Shown in pieces: positions 26,344 through 35,241 of a DNA stretch of 64,000 bases. The stretch lies in assembly GCF_011388195.1 (NCBI RefSeq), contig NZ_CP049990.1, forward strand, positions 1,178,001-1,242,000, given 5' to 3'. Source of the stretch: Pusillimonas sp. DMV24BSW_D. Its GTDB lineage: Bacteria > Pseudomonadota > Gammaproteobacteria > Burkholderiales > Burkholderiaceae_B. The notes beneath the pieces were generated by a model, which saw nothing but the letters and a program-made list of their open reading frames with translations, made no database searches and was not told the origin of the DNA. Made by a program: the position numbers and the translations under genes. How positions within the stretch are numbered: position 1 is the first letter of the stretch; each line of letters opens with the position of its first letter.

Positions 26344-27123
26344 ATGGTTCAGTCAGTACACAACCCTGCAAGTCCCTTAACTGTTCGGGATATACATAAA
26401 AGTTTTGCTGGTATTCATGTGTTGAACGGGGTGTCGTTCAGCGTTGAGCCTGGCACTGTTACTGCTTTGGTAGGCTCTAATGGAGCAGGAAAGTCTACAT
26501 TGATTAATGTAATGGCGGGGGTATTCCCAGCTGATCAAGGTGAGGTTTACGTGAATGGTCGGCATGTGACGGCGCAAGCAATGCACGAGCGCGTAGCAGC
26601 CGGATTTATGCGTACTTTTCAGCATCCGAGGGTATTCCGTTCGTTTACAGTGGCGCGTTGTATTGATTTCGCCCACGCGTCAGCTCAAGAGGAAACGCTT
26701 TGGTATTCGTTGGGTCAGGCTTTGGGGTTTCGTTCGCGTACGAGGCAGCGTCCGGAGCTTGATATGGCAATTCCCGCCCTGGAGCCCATACTGGCCAAGC
26801 AAGATGCGCAAGCCGGCGATCTGAGCTATGGCGAACAAAAGTTATTAATGTTGGCTCAGGCTCTGGCAACGGATAGTTCAGTCTTGTTCTTCGACGAGTT
26901 ATGCGCCGGCTTGGAGCCTGCGATGGTTGACGAAGTGCGCGCGTGTATTCGGCTATTGGCGCAAGCACAGCGAACCATTGTTTTTGTGGAACATAATCTT
27001 GCTCTGGTTAAGTCGTTAGCCGATCGCGTTATTTTTTTGCATCAGGGAGAAATATTCAGAGATGGCGCAACCGATGACGTTTTACAGGACGATGAGGTTA
27101 TCAAGCTATATCTGGGGCAATAA
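26344..27123 (+). CDS. ABC transporter ATP-binding protein, LivG type
   Basis: A 259-residue cytoplasmic ATPase. Walker A is GSNGAGKST near residue 44, the signature LSYGEQKLLMLAQAL near 160, and Walker B is VLFFDELCAGLEP near 180. The Walker B region reads DELCAG in place of the common DEPxAG, but the Asp-Glu pair needed for hydrolysis is intact. It forms the ATPase heterodimer with the LivF-type protein 3 bases downstream. Confidence 0.92.
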   Translation: MVQSVHNPASPLTVRDIHKSFAGIHVLNGVSFSVEPGTVTALVGSNGAGKSTLINVMAGVFPADQGEVYVNGRHVTAQAMHERVAAGFMRTFQHPRVFRSFTVARCIDFAHASAQEETLWYSLGQALGFRSRTRQRPELDMAIPALEPILAKQDAQAGDLSYGEQKLLMLAQALATDSSVLFFDELCAGLEPAMVDEVRACIRLLAQAQRTIVFVEHNLALVKSLADRVIFLHQGEIFRDGATDDVLQDDEVIKLYLGQ

Positions 27124-27126
27124 CAC

Positions 27127-27849
27127 ATGAATCAGGAAATTCTTGCTACAGACCAATTGAAGGCGGGTTATGGCGGCGCGACGGTTCTTCGGGATGTCTC
27201 GGTAACGATGAGTTATCGTGAGGTTGTCGGTTTGATCGGACCCAACGGAGCGGGGAAAACAACCACATTAAAAGCGATTTCAGGATTGGTTAACCCCGAC
27301 TCCGGCGAACTGACATACCAAGGCGTTTCGCTTCTCAAGATGTCGCCTTTGCAACGACGTTTGAATGGTATTTCTTACGTTCCCCAAGAGCGGAATGTTT
27401 TCCCAAATTTAACCGTTCTCGAAAACTTTGAGACGGCGTTTGGTATTGCCGGCCGTCACAAAGTGAGTCATGGTCTTTTCAAAGAACGTTTGGAATTCTT
27501 GTACGAGCTTTTTCCCCGGCTGGCCGAGCGTCAGTCTCAGGCGGCGGGCTCTATGAGTGGTGGTGAGCAACGAATGGTGGCAATTGGCATTGGGCTGATA
27601 TTGCCGCCTCAGGTACTTTTGCTGGATGAACCAACGACCGGGCTTGCGCCTCACATGGTGAAATCGTTAATGGGGACGATTCATTCTTTATGTAAAGACC
27701 AGAACATTTCCATTTTGATTATTGAGCAGAACATTATGTCGATGGTTGATATTGTGGATCGCCTTTACGTGATGAAAGATGGTGTTTCACGAGAGTATGA
27801 CGGGGACCCCCGCAGCATTGGTCAGAAGAATATTTGGGAGTATTTATGA
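27127..27849 (+). CDS. ABC transporter ATP-binding protein, LivF type
   Basis: A 240-residue ATPase with Walker A GPNGAGKTT near residue 39, signature SMSGGEQRMVAIG near 140 and Walker B LLLDEPTTGLAP. It starts 3 bases after the livG-type gene. Its stop overlaps the start of the following SDR gene (ATGA), so the SDR is coupled to the importer. Confidence 0.93.
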   Translation: MNQEILATDQLKAGYGGATVLRDVSVTMSYREVVGLIGPNGAGKTTTLKAISGLVNPDSGELTYQGVSLLKMSPLQRRLNGISYVPQERNVFPNLTVLENFETAFGIAGRHKVSHGLFKERLEFLYELFPRLAERQSQAAGSMSGGEQRMVAIGIGLILPPQVLLLDEPTTGLAPHMVKSLMGTIHSLCKDQNISILIIEQNIMSMVDIVDRLYVMKDGVSREYDGDPRSIGQKNIWEYL

Positions 27850-28619
27850 GCGAACCTTTCAATCCTGGGCTGAAAGGTAAAACTGTGATCGTGACAGGTG
27901 GCGCCGCAGGTATTGGTAAAAGCATGTCCGAAGGGTTTTACCAGCGTGGTGCAAACGTTGTTATTGCCGACTTGAAAGACGCTGTATCGGCAGCCAAAAG
28001 TATCGATCCGACGGAGCAGAAGGTGCGTGGCGTCGAGGTGGACGTTCGATCGGAGGCCTCGATTCAGGCGGCTATTGCACAAACGTTATCCTGTTTTGAG
28101 CGTATCGATGTTTTGGTCAATAACGCCGGTATTGCAACGGGTATTCCGCCGCGCCCCTTCCATGAGATCGATCCAGAAGAGTGGAAGAATGTGTATGACG
28201 TTAACGTGATTGGTATTTTCAGAAGCTGCCGTGCTGTTGTTCCGTTCATGGAAAAAAATGGGGGCGGGCGTATTATTAATATTGCGTCTGCGGCTGCGTT
28301 CAAGGGAGTGCCTTACTTGTTGCACTATGTGTCGAGTAAAGGTGCGGTGTTAGCCATGACGAAAAGCTTGGCGAAAGAGTTAGGCGAAAAGAACATTCTT
28401 GTTAACGCTGTGGCGCCAGGGTTTACGTTAAGCGAGTCAGTGTTGAGTAACGAAGGACAAATGACTCGCTCAAAGGGTATTTCACTGCAGGGGCGCGCCA
28501 TTGCTCGGGAGCAATATCCCGCAGATGTAGTGGGTGCCGTATTGTTTTTCGCATCGAATGATGCTGCGTTTATTACCGGACAAACCCTGGTTGTCGATGG
28601 TGGAACTTATTTGCACTAG
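27846..28619 (+). CDS. SDR-family oxidoreductase (canonical)
   Basis: A 257-residue short-chain dehydrogenase with the NAD(P)-binding TGGAAGIG near residue 15, NNAG near 90 and the catalytic Ser and YVSSK near residue 160. Its C-terminus ends GQTLVVDGG. The ATG at 27846 overlaps the livF stop; an earlier in-frame ATG at 27834 lies inside livF. Translational coupling to an importer is unusual and suggests the enzyme acts early on the imported compound, for example on an alcohol or diol group, but it could equally serve a later dehydrogenation. Its stop directly abuts the stop of the convergent META gene. Confidence 0.9.
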   Translation: MSEPFNPGLKGKTVIVTGGAAGIGKSMSEGFYQRGANVVIADLKDAVSAAKSIDPTEQKVRGVEVDVRSEASIQAAIAQTLSCFERIDVLVNNAGIATGIPPRPFHEIDPEEWKNVYDVNVIGIFRSCRAVVPFMEKNGGGRIINIASAAAFKGVPYLLHYVSSKGAVLAMTKSLAKELGEKNILVNAVAPGFTLSESVLSNEGQMTRSKGISLQGRAIAREQYPADVVGAVLFFASNDAAFITGQTLVVDGGTYLH

Positions 28620-29603
28620 CTATAAGGCCTTCACCTGCGCAGTCGCCCGAATTTCACCTTCGGGTGTGTTCAATATCAAAGTGTCGGCGGTATCGAAAGA
28701 TATCCCGTTTACGTTTTGCAGCTGCCCAAGAAAGGTGTTTTCCTGAGTCATAAGCTTTTCGCTGCATGCCATGCGAGTGCTGCCCAGGCCTTTTATTTGC
28801 ATGCCTTCTCCGGTGAGTGTGTACTCGCCAAAGAAGCGGTTGCACCCGGTGCTGCCGGCTATGCGGTTATTGGGCATGAAATGGATCTCCGGCCTTGTCT
28901 GCGCGTTTATTTCATGGCCGTTTAACTGCGCAACCCGCCAGGTTGCCCCTTGAAGTAATCGGTTTGGATCACCACCACAACCTTGCCATGTGTTTGATTG
29001 GTATTGCAGTTCGGCTTGTTGCGGATAAGGCACGCCGCTCATGGTGTCAACGCATAACGCTTCTTCCACCGTTAGCCTGAGCATATTGGCTCCACTGCCC
29101 GCTTCAAGGGTTTGGCCCTCTTTTCGCGTGTCGCTGATTTGGGCATCTTGCGTAAGCGGCGCTTTGCCTGGTCGTGTCAGGGTGGCTTCCCAGCCGTCAA
29201 AGGTAACATTCCAAAATGGCTCGTTTCCAGAGGCCTTATAGGGCGGAATAAGGGTACCGGCGGGAGCGCAAACAGGTAGCGCCTGGTCTGACCAGGTAAT
29301 GTTGGCCAACACACCTTTGCCCCAGAACTCTGTTGTGGGGTCGTCCGGGGCGACATAACGCGCGCCCGACGCTGCAATGGCGGGCATCAAAATGCGGCTT
29401 TCATCGTTGATGACTAATTCAAGGACGTCGCCCAGGAACCGGTATTGCACGGGTTGACGGGCACAATATAGGGTTTCGAATGGGTGCGTTGTTTGTGAAA
29501 TTTCGGTGACACGCAAAGTGGGTTGTGGCGCCCCTGTGGTTGTTGCGAAGGCTGCTTGACCAAACACTCCGGCAATGAGCGCAATGGCGAGTTTCAGAAG
29601 CAT
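28620..29603 (-). CDS. META-domain (HslJ-like) secreted or membrane-associated protein
   Basis: A 327-residue protein with a signal peptide (LAIALIAGVFGQAAFA). A central region (about 120-215) resembles the COG3650-type domain (ASGNEPFWNVTFDGWEATLTR). The C-terminal META/DUF306 domain (about 220-325) has the typical WRVAQLNGHEI and AGSTGCNRFFGEYTL motifs. HslJ proteins are linked to novobiocin resistance and envelope stress; the function here is unknown. It is the last gene of a leftward series after the diguanylate cyclase gene (36-base gap). Confidence 0.8.
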   Translation of the reverse strand: MLLKLAIALIAGVFGQAAFATTTGAPQPTLRVTEISQTTHPFETLYCARQPVQYRFLGDVLELVINDESRILMPAIAASGARYVAPDDPTTEFWGKGVLANITWSDQALPVCAPAGTLIPPYKASGNEPFWNVTFDGWEATLTRPGKAPLTQDAQISDTRKEGQTLEAGSGANMLRLTVEEALCVDTMSGVPYPQQAELQYQSNTWQGCGGDPNRLLQGATWRVAQLNGHEINAQTRPEIHFMPNNRIAGSTGCNRFFGEYTLTGEGMQIKGLGSTRMACSEKLMTQENTFLGQLQNVNGISFDTADTLILNTPEGEIRATAQVKAL

Positions 29604-29639
29604 AAAAAAACCTCGTTGATGACAGAAAATTAATCACGT

Positions 29640-30791
29640 TCAGTTGCTTTGCGCAACTTCGATGCGGTCGCGGCCTTGGCCTTTTGCACGGTATAGTGCT
29701 TTGTCGGCGCGAATTAGCAGGCTATCGGTATTTTCCACTTCGGTCAGGGTGGTGGCAACCCCAATGCTGGCGGTGTATGGCGGCAGGTTACGAGGTTGGT
29801 GCAGTGCCGTGCGAATACGTTCAGCAATCTCAATCGCGGTTCCGCTATCGGTCTCGGGCAACAAAACGACAAACTCTTCGCCGCCGTATCGCCCCAAGAC
29901 ATCGTTAGGGCGCAAGACGGAACGTACCGTGTCGCAAAAATCCACAATGATTTGATCACCGAAATGATGTCCGTAAGCATCGTTGATTTGTTTGAAGTTA
30001 TCTAGATCAAGAATAAGGACGGACACCGGCTTTCCCGATTTGCGGTTGTTGGATAACTCTGCTTCGGTTTTTTCGAAGAAGGCGCGGCGTGTCAGGGCTG
30101 CCGACAATTCATCGTGCTCTGCGTTGTATAGCAGTATTTCTCTGAGGCGCTCGTTAATCATCAGGATGAACCCCAGTGTGCCGATAAAAAATGTCACGCT
30201 GAAGGCGCCCAGGTAGAGAACCTGAAATCTGCTTAAATCAAAAAAAGTATTGGGTTGGTCAAGATTTAAAGTCACACTAAGGGCACGCAAAAAACACGTG
30301 ACGGCGCCCAACAGAAATGACGCACCCGCTACAACACGACCTGTTGTAATAGGGCGGCCGTGCAATGCCAGGCAGCCGAGTCCGGCCAGAATGAGCGCCA
30401 GAAGGCCGGCAACAAAAACCAGGCGAAATTGAAAATTAGGCTGAATAAATGTGAACCAGACTATAACGGTGGTAAAGGCGACTGTGGCGATGCCGATGAG
30501 TCCATGGTGTCTTAGCCGACGACCGTGATAATGCAGTAATCCACTGATCATGAGCAGCAGGCTGATGATTAAGAGTAGGTTGGCCAGCACAACGCTGAAC
30601 AAAGGGTGCAGTTGCCCTCGGAAATTGAAGAGCAAGCTACAAATCAGGAATGTCCAGATACCGATTGTCCAACTGTTGACACCCCGAACGGTTGCGGAAA
30701 AGCTTTGGCGCATTGCCAGAAGGATGAGTGCACTCAGTGCTGTGAGCACACTGATGACGAAGACTAATGTGCGCGGTTCGATAAAGTTCAT
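29640..30791 (-). CDS. Membrane-bound diguanylate cyclase (GGDEF)
   Basis: A 383-residue protein that makes cyclic-di-GMP. Its N-terminal half has about seven hydrophobic helices. The C-terminal GGDEF domain has the active motif GGEEF near residue 300 preceded by the inhibitory I-site RPND five residues upstream, so product feedback inhibition is likely. The ATG at 30791 overlaps the stop of the antiporter gene (ATGA) and is preferred to an in-frame ATG at 30809 inside that gene. Coupling to a KefB-type antiporter suggests shared expression. Confidence 0.9.
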   Translation of the reverse strand: MNFIEPRTLVFVISVLTALSALILLAMRQSFSATVRGVNSWTIGIWTFLICSLLFNFRGQLHPLFSVVLANLLLIISLLLMISGLLHYHGRRLRHHGLIGIATVAFTTVIVWFTFIQPNFQFRLVFVAGLLALILAGLGCLALHGRPITTGRVVAGASFLLGAVTCFLRALSVTLNLDQPNTFFDLSRFQVLYLGAFSVTFFIGTLGFILMINERLREILLYNAEHDELSAALTRRAFFEKTEAELSNNRKSGKPVSVLILDLDNFKQINDAYGHHFGDQIIVDFCDTVRSVLRPNDVLGRYGGEEFVVLLPETDSGTAIEIAERIRTALHQPRNLPPYTASIGVATTLTEVENTDSLLIRADKALYRAKGQGRDRIEVAQSN

Positions 30792-32452
30792 TGGGTTTGC
30801 GTGGCACAAGCCTTTGTATGAATGAGTTGGGTCATGGATTCAATGGTGTAATCAACCGCATCGTTAATGGGGAAGAATACTTTGGTAGCGCCGAGCTGCT
30901 CGAGAAGATGACGGTAGTGCTCGTCGCGGGCCACAATCGCAATTTGTTCCTGAGGGTAATGCTTATGCAAAATGCGTAGCAGATTCATGTTCGCTTCCAG
31001 GTCCGGCAAAGTGCTGATGACCCAGGTTTCAGGATGCAATGGCAGTGTTTCAATAAATTCTTCGTCGGCCCCGTCGCCGTAGTGCACGGGAATGCCGTGG
31101 CGCCGGTTTGCTTGTGCGGTTTGTGGGTCGAAATCGACACCTACGACTTTCAGGCCGGCATGCTTCAAGCCATGCGCCAAACGTGTGCCGTATCGCCCTA
31201 AGCCGAACACAATAACGTCGGGCCGTATTTCGTTGCCGCCGTCTTGTTCCACCGCCAGTTCACGATATGGGTTGCGACGCTCGAACGGTGACAGTAAAGG
31301 GGAAAGTACGCTGTAAAGTTTCTGGGAATACAGAATCATGTAGGTTGATAAAGCAATCGTAATCAGGCCAACCAAGGTGGTGAGTCCGAGTGCGCTTTGA
31401 CCCACATGGCCCATGGAAATTCCCATGGCGATGAAAATAATAGAGAACTCGCTGATTTGGGCAACGGTTAAGCCGGCCATGAAACCGGTACGTTTTCTAT
31501 AACCCATGTAGCCCATGATCGCCAGCACAATAAGCGGGTTGCCGATGAGAACGAAGGCAGACAAAATGGCCGACGAAAACAGTTCGTCGCCTAAAATTGT
31601 GAAGTCCAGCTGCGACCCAAGGTGAATAAAAAAGAATAGCAGCAGAAAGTCTTTAATGCCTGAAAGCCGGGCGTTAATAGCGTCGCGATAGCCTGAAGAT
31701 GCCAATGCAAATCCGGCCAGGAATGCCCCAGCCTCTTTGCTAAAGCCCGCCCATTCGCCCACAGCGGCCAGGCCTGTGCCCAGTGCCATGGCAAAAACAA
31801 GTAAAAGTTCTTGTGAACGCGCCATGGTGCCGATGACTTGTGGCAGCACCCATTTTACGAGTGCATACATGCAGACCGCTGCTGTAAGTACTTTCAACAT
31901 CAATAAGCCGACCACCATTGCGTCACTGGTGGTGGTGTGCTCCATGCCAAGCGCACTCATGATCATCATCGCGATCACAACGGCAAGGTCTTGAACAATA
32001 AGGAAGCCCACGGCGATACGGCCGTGCAGTGAGTCAAGTTCACGCTTGTCCGAAAGAAGCTTGATGATAATAATCGTGCTGGAGAAGGTTAGGGCGACCG
32101 CAACGTAAAGGGCTTCCACGGCGGGCTTGCCCAGTAGCAGGATCAGTGCGAATCCAATGACAATGGTAAAGGTTAACTGGCCCAGGCCGGTTGCCAAAGC
32201 AACCGGCCCAAGTTGCCGGACTTGCTTCAAATCGAGCTTCAAGCCGACAAGAAAAAGCAGCACCGTAATACCAATTTGCGCCAGCAGTTCAATTTGGGAG
32301 TGTGCAGAAACAAAGCCGAATGCCGCAGGCCCGACAAGAATACCGACAACAATGTACGTGATGATTAACGGTTGCTTAAGCTTAAGCCCAAGGGCGCCGG
32401 CAATCGCGGCAATAATCAGTATGAGGGCGAATTCAGCATAAATTTCAGGCAT
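30788..32452 (-). CDS. KefB/CPA2-type monovalent cation:proton antiporter with TrkA-N domain
   Basis: A 554-residue antiporter. The first roughly 390 residues hold about 12 helices of the CPA2 exchanger family. The C-terminal RCK/TrkA-N domain has the NAD-binding motif VFGLGRYGTRLAHG near residue 412. Kef proteins exchange K+ for H+ and are often gated by glutathione adducts; no ancillary KefF/G gene lies beside it. It may regulate potassium and pH in electrophile or osmotic stress. Its stop overlaps the start of the diguanylate cyclase gene. Confidence 0.9.
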   Translation of the reverse strand: MPEIYAEFALILIIAAIAGALGLKLKQPLIITYIVVGILVGPAAFGFVSAHSQIELLAQIGITVLLFLVGLKLDLKQVRQLGPVALATGLGQLTFTIVIGFALILLLGKPAVEALYVAVALTFSSTIIIIKLLSDKRELDSLHGRIAVGFLIVQDLAVVIAMMIMSALGMEHTTTSDAMVVGLLMLKVLTAAVCMYALVKWVLPQVIGTMARSQELLLVFAMALGTGLAAVGEWAGFSKEAGAFLAGFALASSGYRDAINARLSGIKDFLLLFFFIHLGSQLDFTILGDELFSSAILSAFVLIGNPLIVLAIMGYMGYRKRTGFMAGLTVAQISEFSIIFIAMGISMGHVGQSALGLTTLVGLITIALSTYMILYSQKLYSVLSPLLSPFERRNPYRELAVEQDGGNEIRPDVIVFGLGRYGTRLAHGLKHAGLKVVGVDFDPQTAQANRRHGIPVHYGDGADEEFIETLPLHPETWVISTLPDLEANMNLLRILHKHYPQEQIAIVARDEHYRHLLEQLGATKVFFPINDAVDYTIESMTQLIHTKACATQTQ

Positions 32453-32526
32453 CGTTTTATGTAAACGGTGGGTGTGGGAAATTTATGTTCAGTTTAGGCT
32501 ATGTTGCACTGAATCTGAACCCTGAA

Positions 32527-34140
32527 TCAACCTTTTCCCATGATGCAGCTCAGCACGTCTTTCATGAAAGGTTCTTGCGCATTTTGATTCGAAGTTGCCT
32601 TCCACGCAATAAATCCGTCGGGCCTGATTAGAACGGCCCCGCTTTTGGATACCTGGTACCGATGCGTAAATTGTTCAATCGTTTCGGGGGATACGCCTTG
32701 TGGCGTAAGTATGTAGGTGTCGAGTGGAATACCTAGTGTGCCTGCGGCGTGTTGCGCTGCGTTGGCCCAGTTGGTGCCGTCGGGGCCAACCAACAGCGCA
32801 TGATGTTTTGATGCCAGGTCAAGTACCGAAAACGTATTGTCGTTTTGCGTGAGCAAAAGATGAGGTGCGCGGCTTCCCGGCCTGCCTAATGCAGTGCGTG
32901 GGTCTTCGTAAACAAGGTCATGGTCGTTCTCAACCGGCGCAATTGCCGGGGATCGGTACAAATAACCGATTTCCATATTGAGGTCATCAACCAATGGTTG
33001 CATGCCTGCGCGGTCACGCTCAGGGTGGATCCTGAGCACATAACGAGTGTAGGCTTGCTCGACGGTTAAGGCTGCTACCGGGCGACGTTCTGTGTCGTAG
33101 GTGTCCAGGAGTGTAGGCGCCGCGACACCCTTCAACACCAGTGCCAGTTTCCAGCAAAGGTTGTGCATGTCTTGTACGCCGGTGTTTCCACCGAATCCCC
33201 CTGTGGGTGGCATGGTATGGGCCGCGTCACCGGCAAGAAATACGCGCCGGCTTGAAAATGTGGCCGCGACGTCGGCAACGGCGCGCCAACGCGCAATATC
33301 TTCGATGGTGATTTTCACATGGGCGTCGCCGATGCCCTCGCGCACCAGCTCTTCGGCCAGCTTGGGGGTGATCGCGTCGGCAATGTTGTGAGCCCCAGGC
33401 CGGTGAACGTCGCCCACTGTATTCACCACGAGAAAGCCGGCTTCGCCACTACGCACCATGCGAAAGAACCCACGCAGTTTGTCATTTTTGACGTAGATGA
33501 CCCCCAGGTTGCGGCCTTCCAGCCAACGGCCGCAATCGGCCTTGAAATAAATTGTGACGCTGTGGGAAAGCTCACCGTGCCCCACCATTTCAATGCCCAG
33601 CTGATTGCGAACCGGGCTGCGGTTTCCATCGGCGGCAATCATATATTTTGCGCGGATGGTGTCTTCTTTCCCCGACGGCAGGTCGCGCACGGTTGCAGTG
33701 ATCCCCTCATCGTCTTGCGTGAAGTTCACAAGCTCGGTGCTATAGCTGAGTTGGGCGCCAAGCGCTTGGGCGTGTTCGCGCAGCAGGGGTTCCAGGCTTT
33801 GTTGCGTCATGAAAAGACGCCGGCTGGGGCTGTACTGTTCAACGCCGGCGTTCAGGTTTGCAATGTATTGCGCTATTTCGTTTCCGGCCAGAGATTCAAC
33901 TGCGCTGATTCCGCCGTCGGGGTCAAACTGCTCTTCCGATGCACGACGAACGGCGTCTTCCAGGCCAATGGCGCGAAAGGCTTCCAGCGTACGCAAATGG
34001 AAATGACCGGCGCGCGGATGAATCGCGGTGCCTTGATGGCGTTCGACAGCAAGACACTTTACGTTGTGATGCGCGAGCATGGCAGCGGCGGATAGGCCAA
34101 CCAGGCTGCCACCCACAATAAGGACATCGGTATGAATCAT
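32527..34140 (-). CDS. FAD-dependent aromatic monooxygenase (PheA/TfdB/MhpA-like)
   Basis: A 537-residue group A flavoprotein monooxygenase. The FAD-binding GxGxxG-type motif is VGGSLVGLSAAAMLA at the N-terminus, and GDAAHTMPPTGGFGGNTGVQD lies near residue 300. The C-terminal ~150 residues look like the thioredoxin-like domain of phenol hydroxylase-type enzymes. It probably hydroxylates a phenolic or similar ring at the cost of NAD(P)H and O2. A divergent AraC regulator 135 bases away is the likely controller. It is separated from the 12-28 kb cluster by unrelated genes, so pathway membership is uncertain. Confidence 0.9.
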   Translation of the reverse strand: MIHTDVLIVGGSLVGLSAAAMLAHHNVKCLAVERHQGTAIHPRAGHFHLRTLEAFRAIGLEDAVRRASEEQFDPDGGISAVESLAGNEIAQYIANLNAGVEQYSPSRRLFMTQQSLEPLLREHAQALGAQLSYSTELVNFTQDDEGITATVRDLPSGKEDTIRAKYMIAADGNRSPVRNQLGIEMVGHGELSHSVTIYFKADCGRWLEGRNLGVIYVKNDKLRGFFRMVRSGEAGFLVVNTVGDVHRPGAHNIADAITPKLAEELVREGIGDAHVKITIEDIARWRAVADVAATFSSRRVFLAGDAAHTMPPTGGFGGNTGVQDMHNLCWKLALVLKGVAAPTLLDTYDTERRPVAALTVEQAYTRYVLRIHPERDRAGMQPLVDDLNMEIGYLYRSPAIAPVENDHDLVYEDPRTALGRPGSRAPHLLLTQNDNTFSVLDLASKHHALLVGPDGTNWANAAQHAAGTLGIPLDTYILTPQGVSPETIEQFTHRYQVSKSGAVLIRPDGFIAWKATSNQNAQEPFMKDVLSCIMGKG

Positions 34141-34275
34141 GATAGCGGAATCAATAAAGTTAGTGATTCAATGAATGTAGGTTGTCAGTGTGCGGTTTGC
34201 TATCAAGTTCCTGTCAATCTTTATCAGATTCGGGCTCGGTATTAACCCTAATTTAATGTGCAAGGGGGTATGTAA

Positions 34276-35241
34276 GTGCAAGCAGAGGCAAGGAATATGT
34301 CGGCAGGCAATGGGGAGTTCCCAGCCGCGCAAACGCATAGGATTGCTTCCATGCCAGGTAACCACTTGCTTGTTTCAAGTGAGGGTCGCGGATGGCGCAA
34401 CCTATATGTGTCGTTGGCAACAGAGCAGCCGTGGTCTGCCACCGTGCGGCCGTTAGATCATATGTGTCTGGCGTATTGTGTTTCGGGTTTTGCTCATATC
34501 AAGCGACGAATTTTTGGCACGGGCCAAATGCATGCGGCCGATTTGCTGCCACGCAGTTTTGGCTCGATTCCCTCAGGGGTGGAATCGGGGTGGCAGGTTA
34601 ACGGCACACCGCAGGTGATGCTGCTTTATTTACGGCGTGCTCTGATAGATCAGGTTGTAAATGAAGTATTTGAAGGCGATGCTCGTCGGGCGGAAATCCG
34701 TCCGATTCTGGGGGAAGGGGAGCCTTTGCTGGAACAGCTTTCTTTGGCGGTATTGGCAGGCTTGCGAACGCCATTTAATTTCGATAACCGTCTGTATATC
34801 GACACATTGGCCCATACGATCGCGATGCAAGCTTTATATGCCTTGGGAACTGGCGTGATTTCACAGCGTATGGATCGTGCCGCGAAGGGCAGCATTTCAT
34901 CAGCCGGCGTGCGTCGTGTGCTGGATTACATTGAAACCGCGCTCGACCAGGATTTAACCATTGCTACTTTGGCACGCGTCGCCGACTACAGCCCTCATTT
35001 TTTTGCCCGGTCTTTTAAAAAACAGGTTGGGCAGACATTGCATCAGTATGTTTTGCAGCGTCGAATTGAACATGCGAGGCATCTATTGTTGGTGTCGGAT
35101 CAAGTGGTCGGCCAGATCGCGGCTACGACCGGATTTTCCAGCCAAAGCCACCTTACCAGTTCATTTAAACGGGTCTTTGGAATGACGCCGGCCGCCTTCC
35201 GCGCGGAGAACGGCCGCCCGTTTGTTGTCATTAAGCGCTGA
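34276..35241 (+). CDS. AraC-family transcriptional regulator
   Basis: A 321-residue regulator with an N-terminal AraC-binding-like (cupin) domain and a C-terminal double helix-turn-helix (about residues 215-315) with DYSPHFFARSFKKQVGQTLHQYV and ATTGFSSQSHLTSSFKRVFGMTPAAFR. The GTG at 34276 has GGGGG well spaced upstream; an in-frame ATG at 34297 (MSAGNGE) is an equally possible start. It is divergent from the FAD monooxygenase and probably activates it. Its 3' end overlaps the convergent diguanylate cyclase gene by 11 bases. Confidence 0.88.
   Translation: MQAEARNMSAGNGEFPAAQTHRIASMPGNHLLVSSEGRGWRNLYVSLATEQPWSATVRPLDHMCLAYCVSGFAHIKRRIFGTGQMHAADLLPRSFGSIPSGVESGWQVNGTPQVMLLYLRRALIDQVVNEVFEGDARRAEIRPILGEGEPLLEQLSLAVLAGLRTPFNFDNRLYIDTLAHTIAMQALYALGTGVISQRMDRAAKGSISSAGVRRVLDYIETALDQDLTIATLARVADYSPHFFARSFKKQVGQTLHQYVLQRRIEHARHLLLVSDQVVGQIAATTGFSSQSHLTSSFKRVFGMTPAAFRAENGRPFVVIKR

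Noticed and set aside
12580-28620. The catabolic region as a mobile element or genomic island with integrase
   Set aside because: I found no transposase, integrase, flanking direct repeat or tRNA attachment-site duplication at its edges; its tight gene spacing resembles the flanking regions.
33319-34095. 258-residue open frame on the + strand
   Set aside because: Antisense to the FAD monooxygenase, with no family match.
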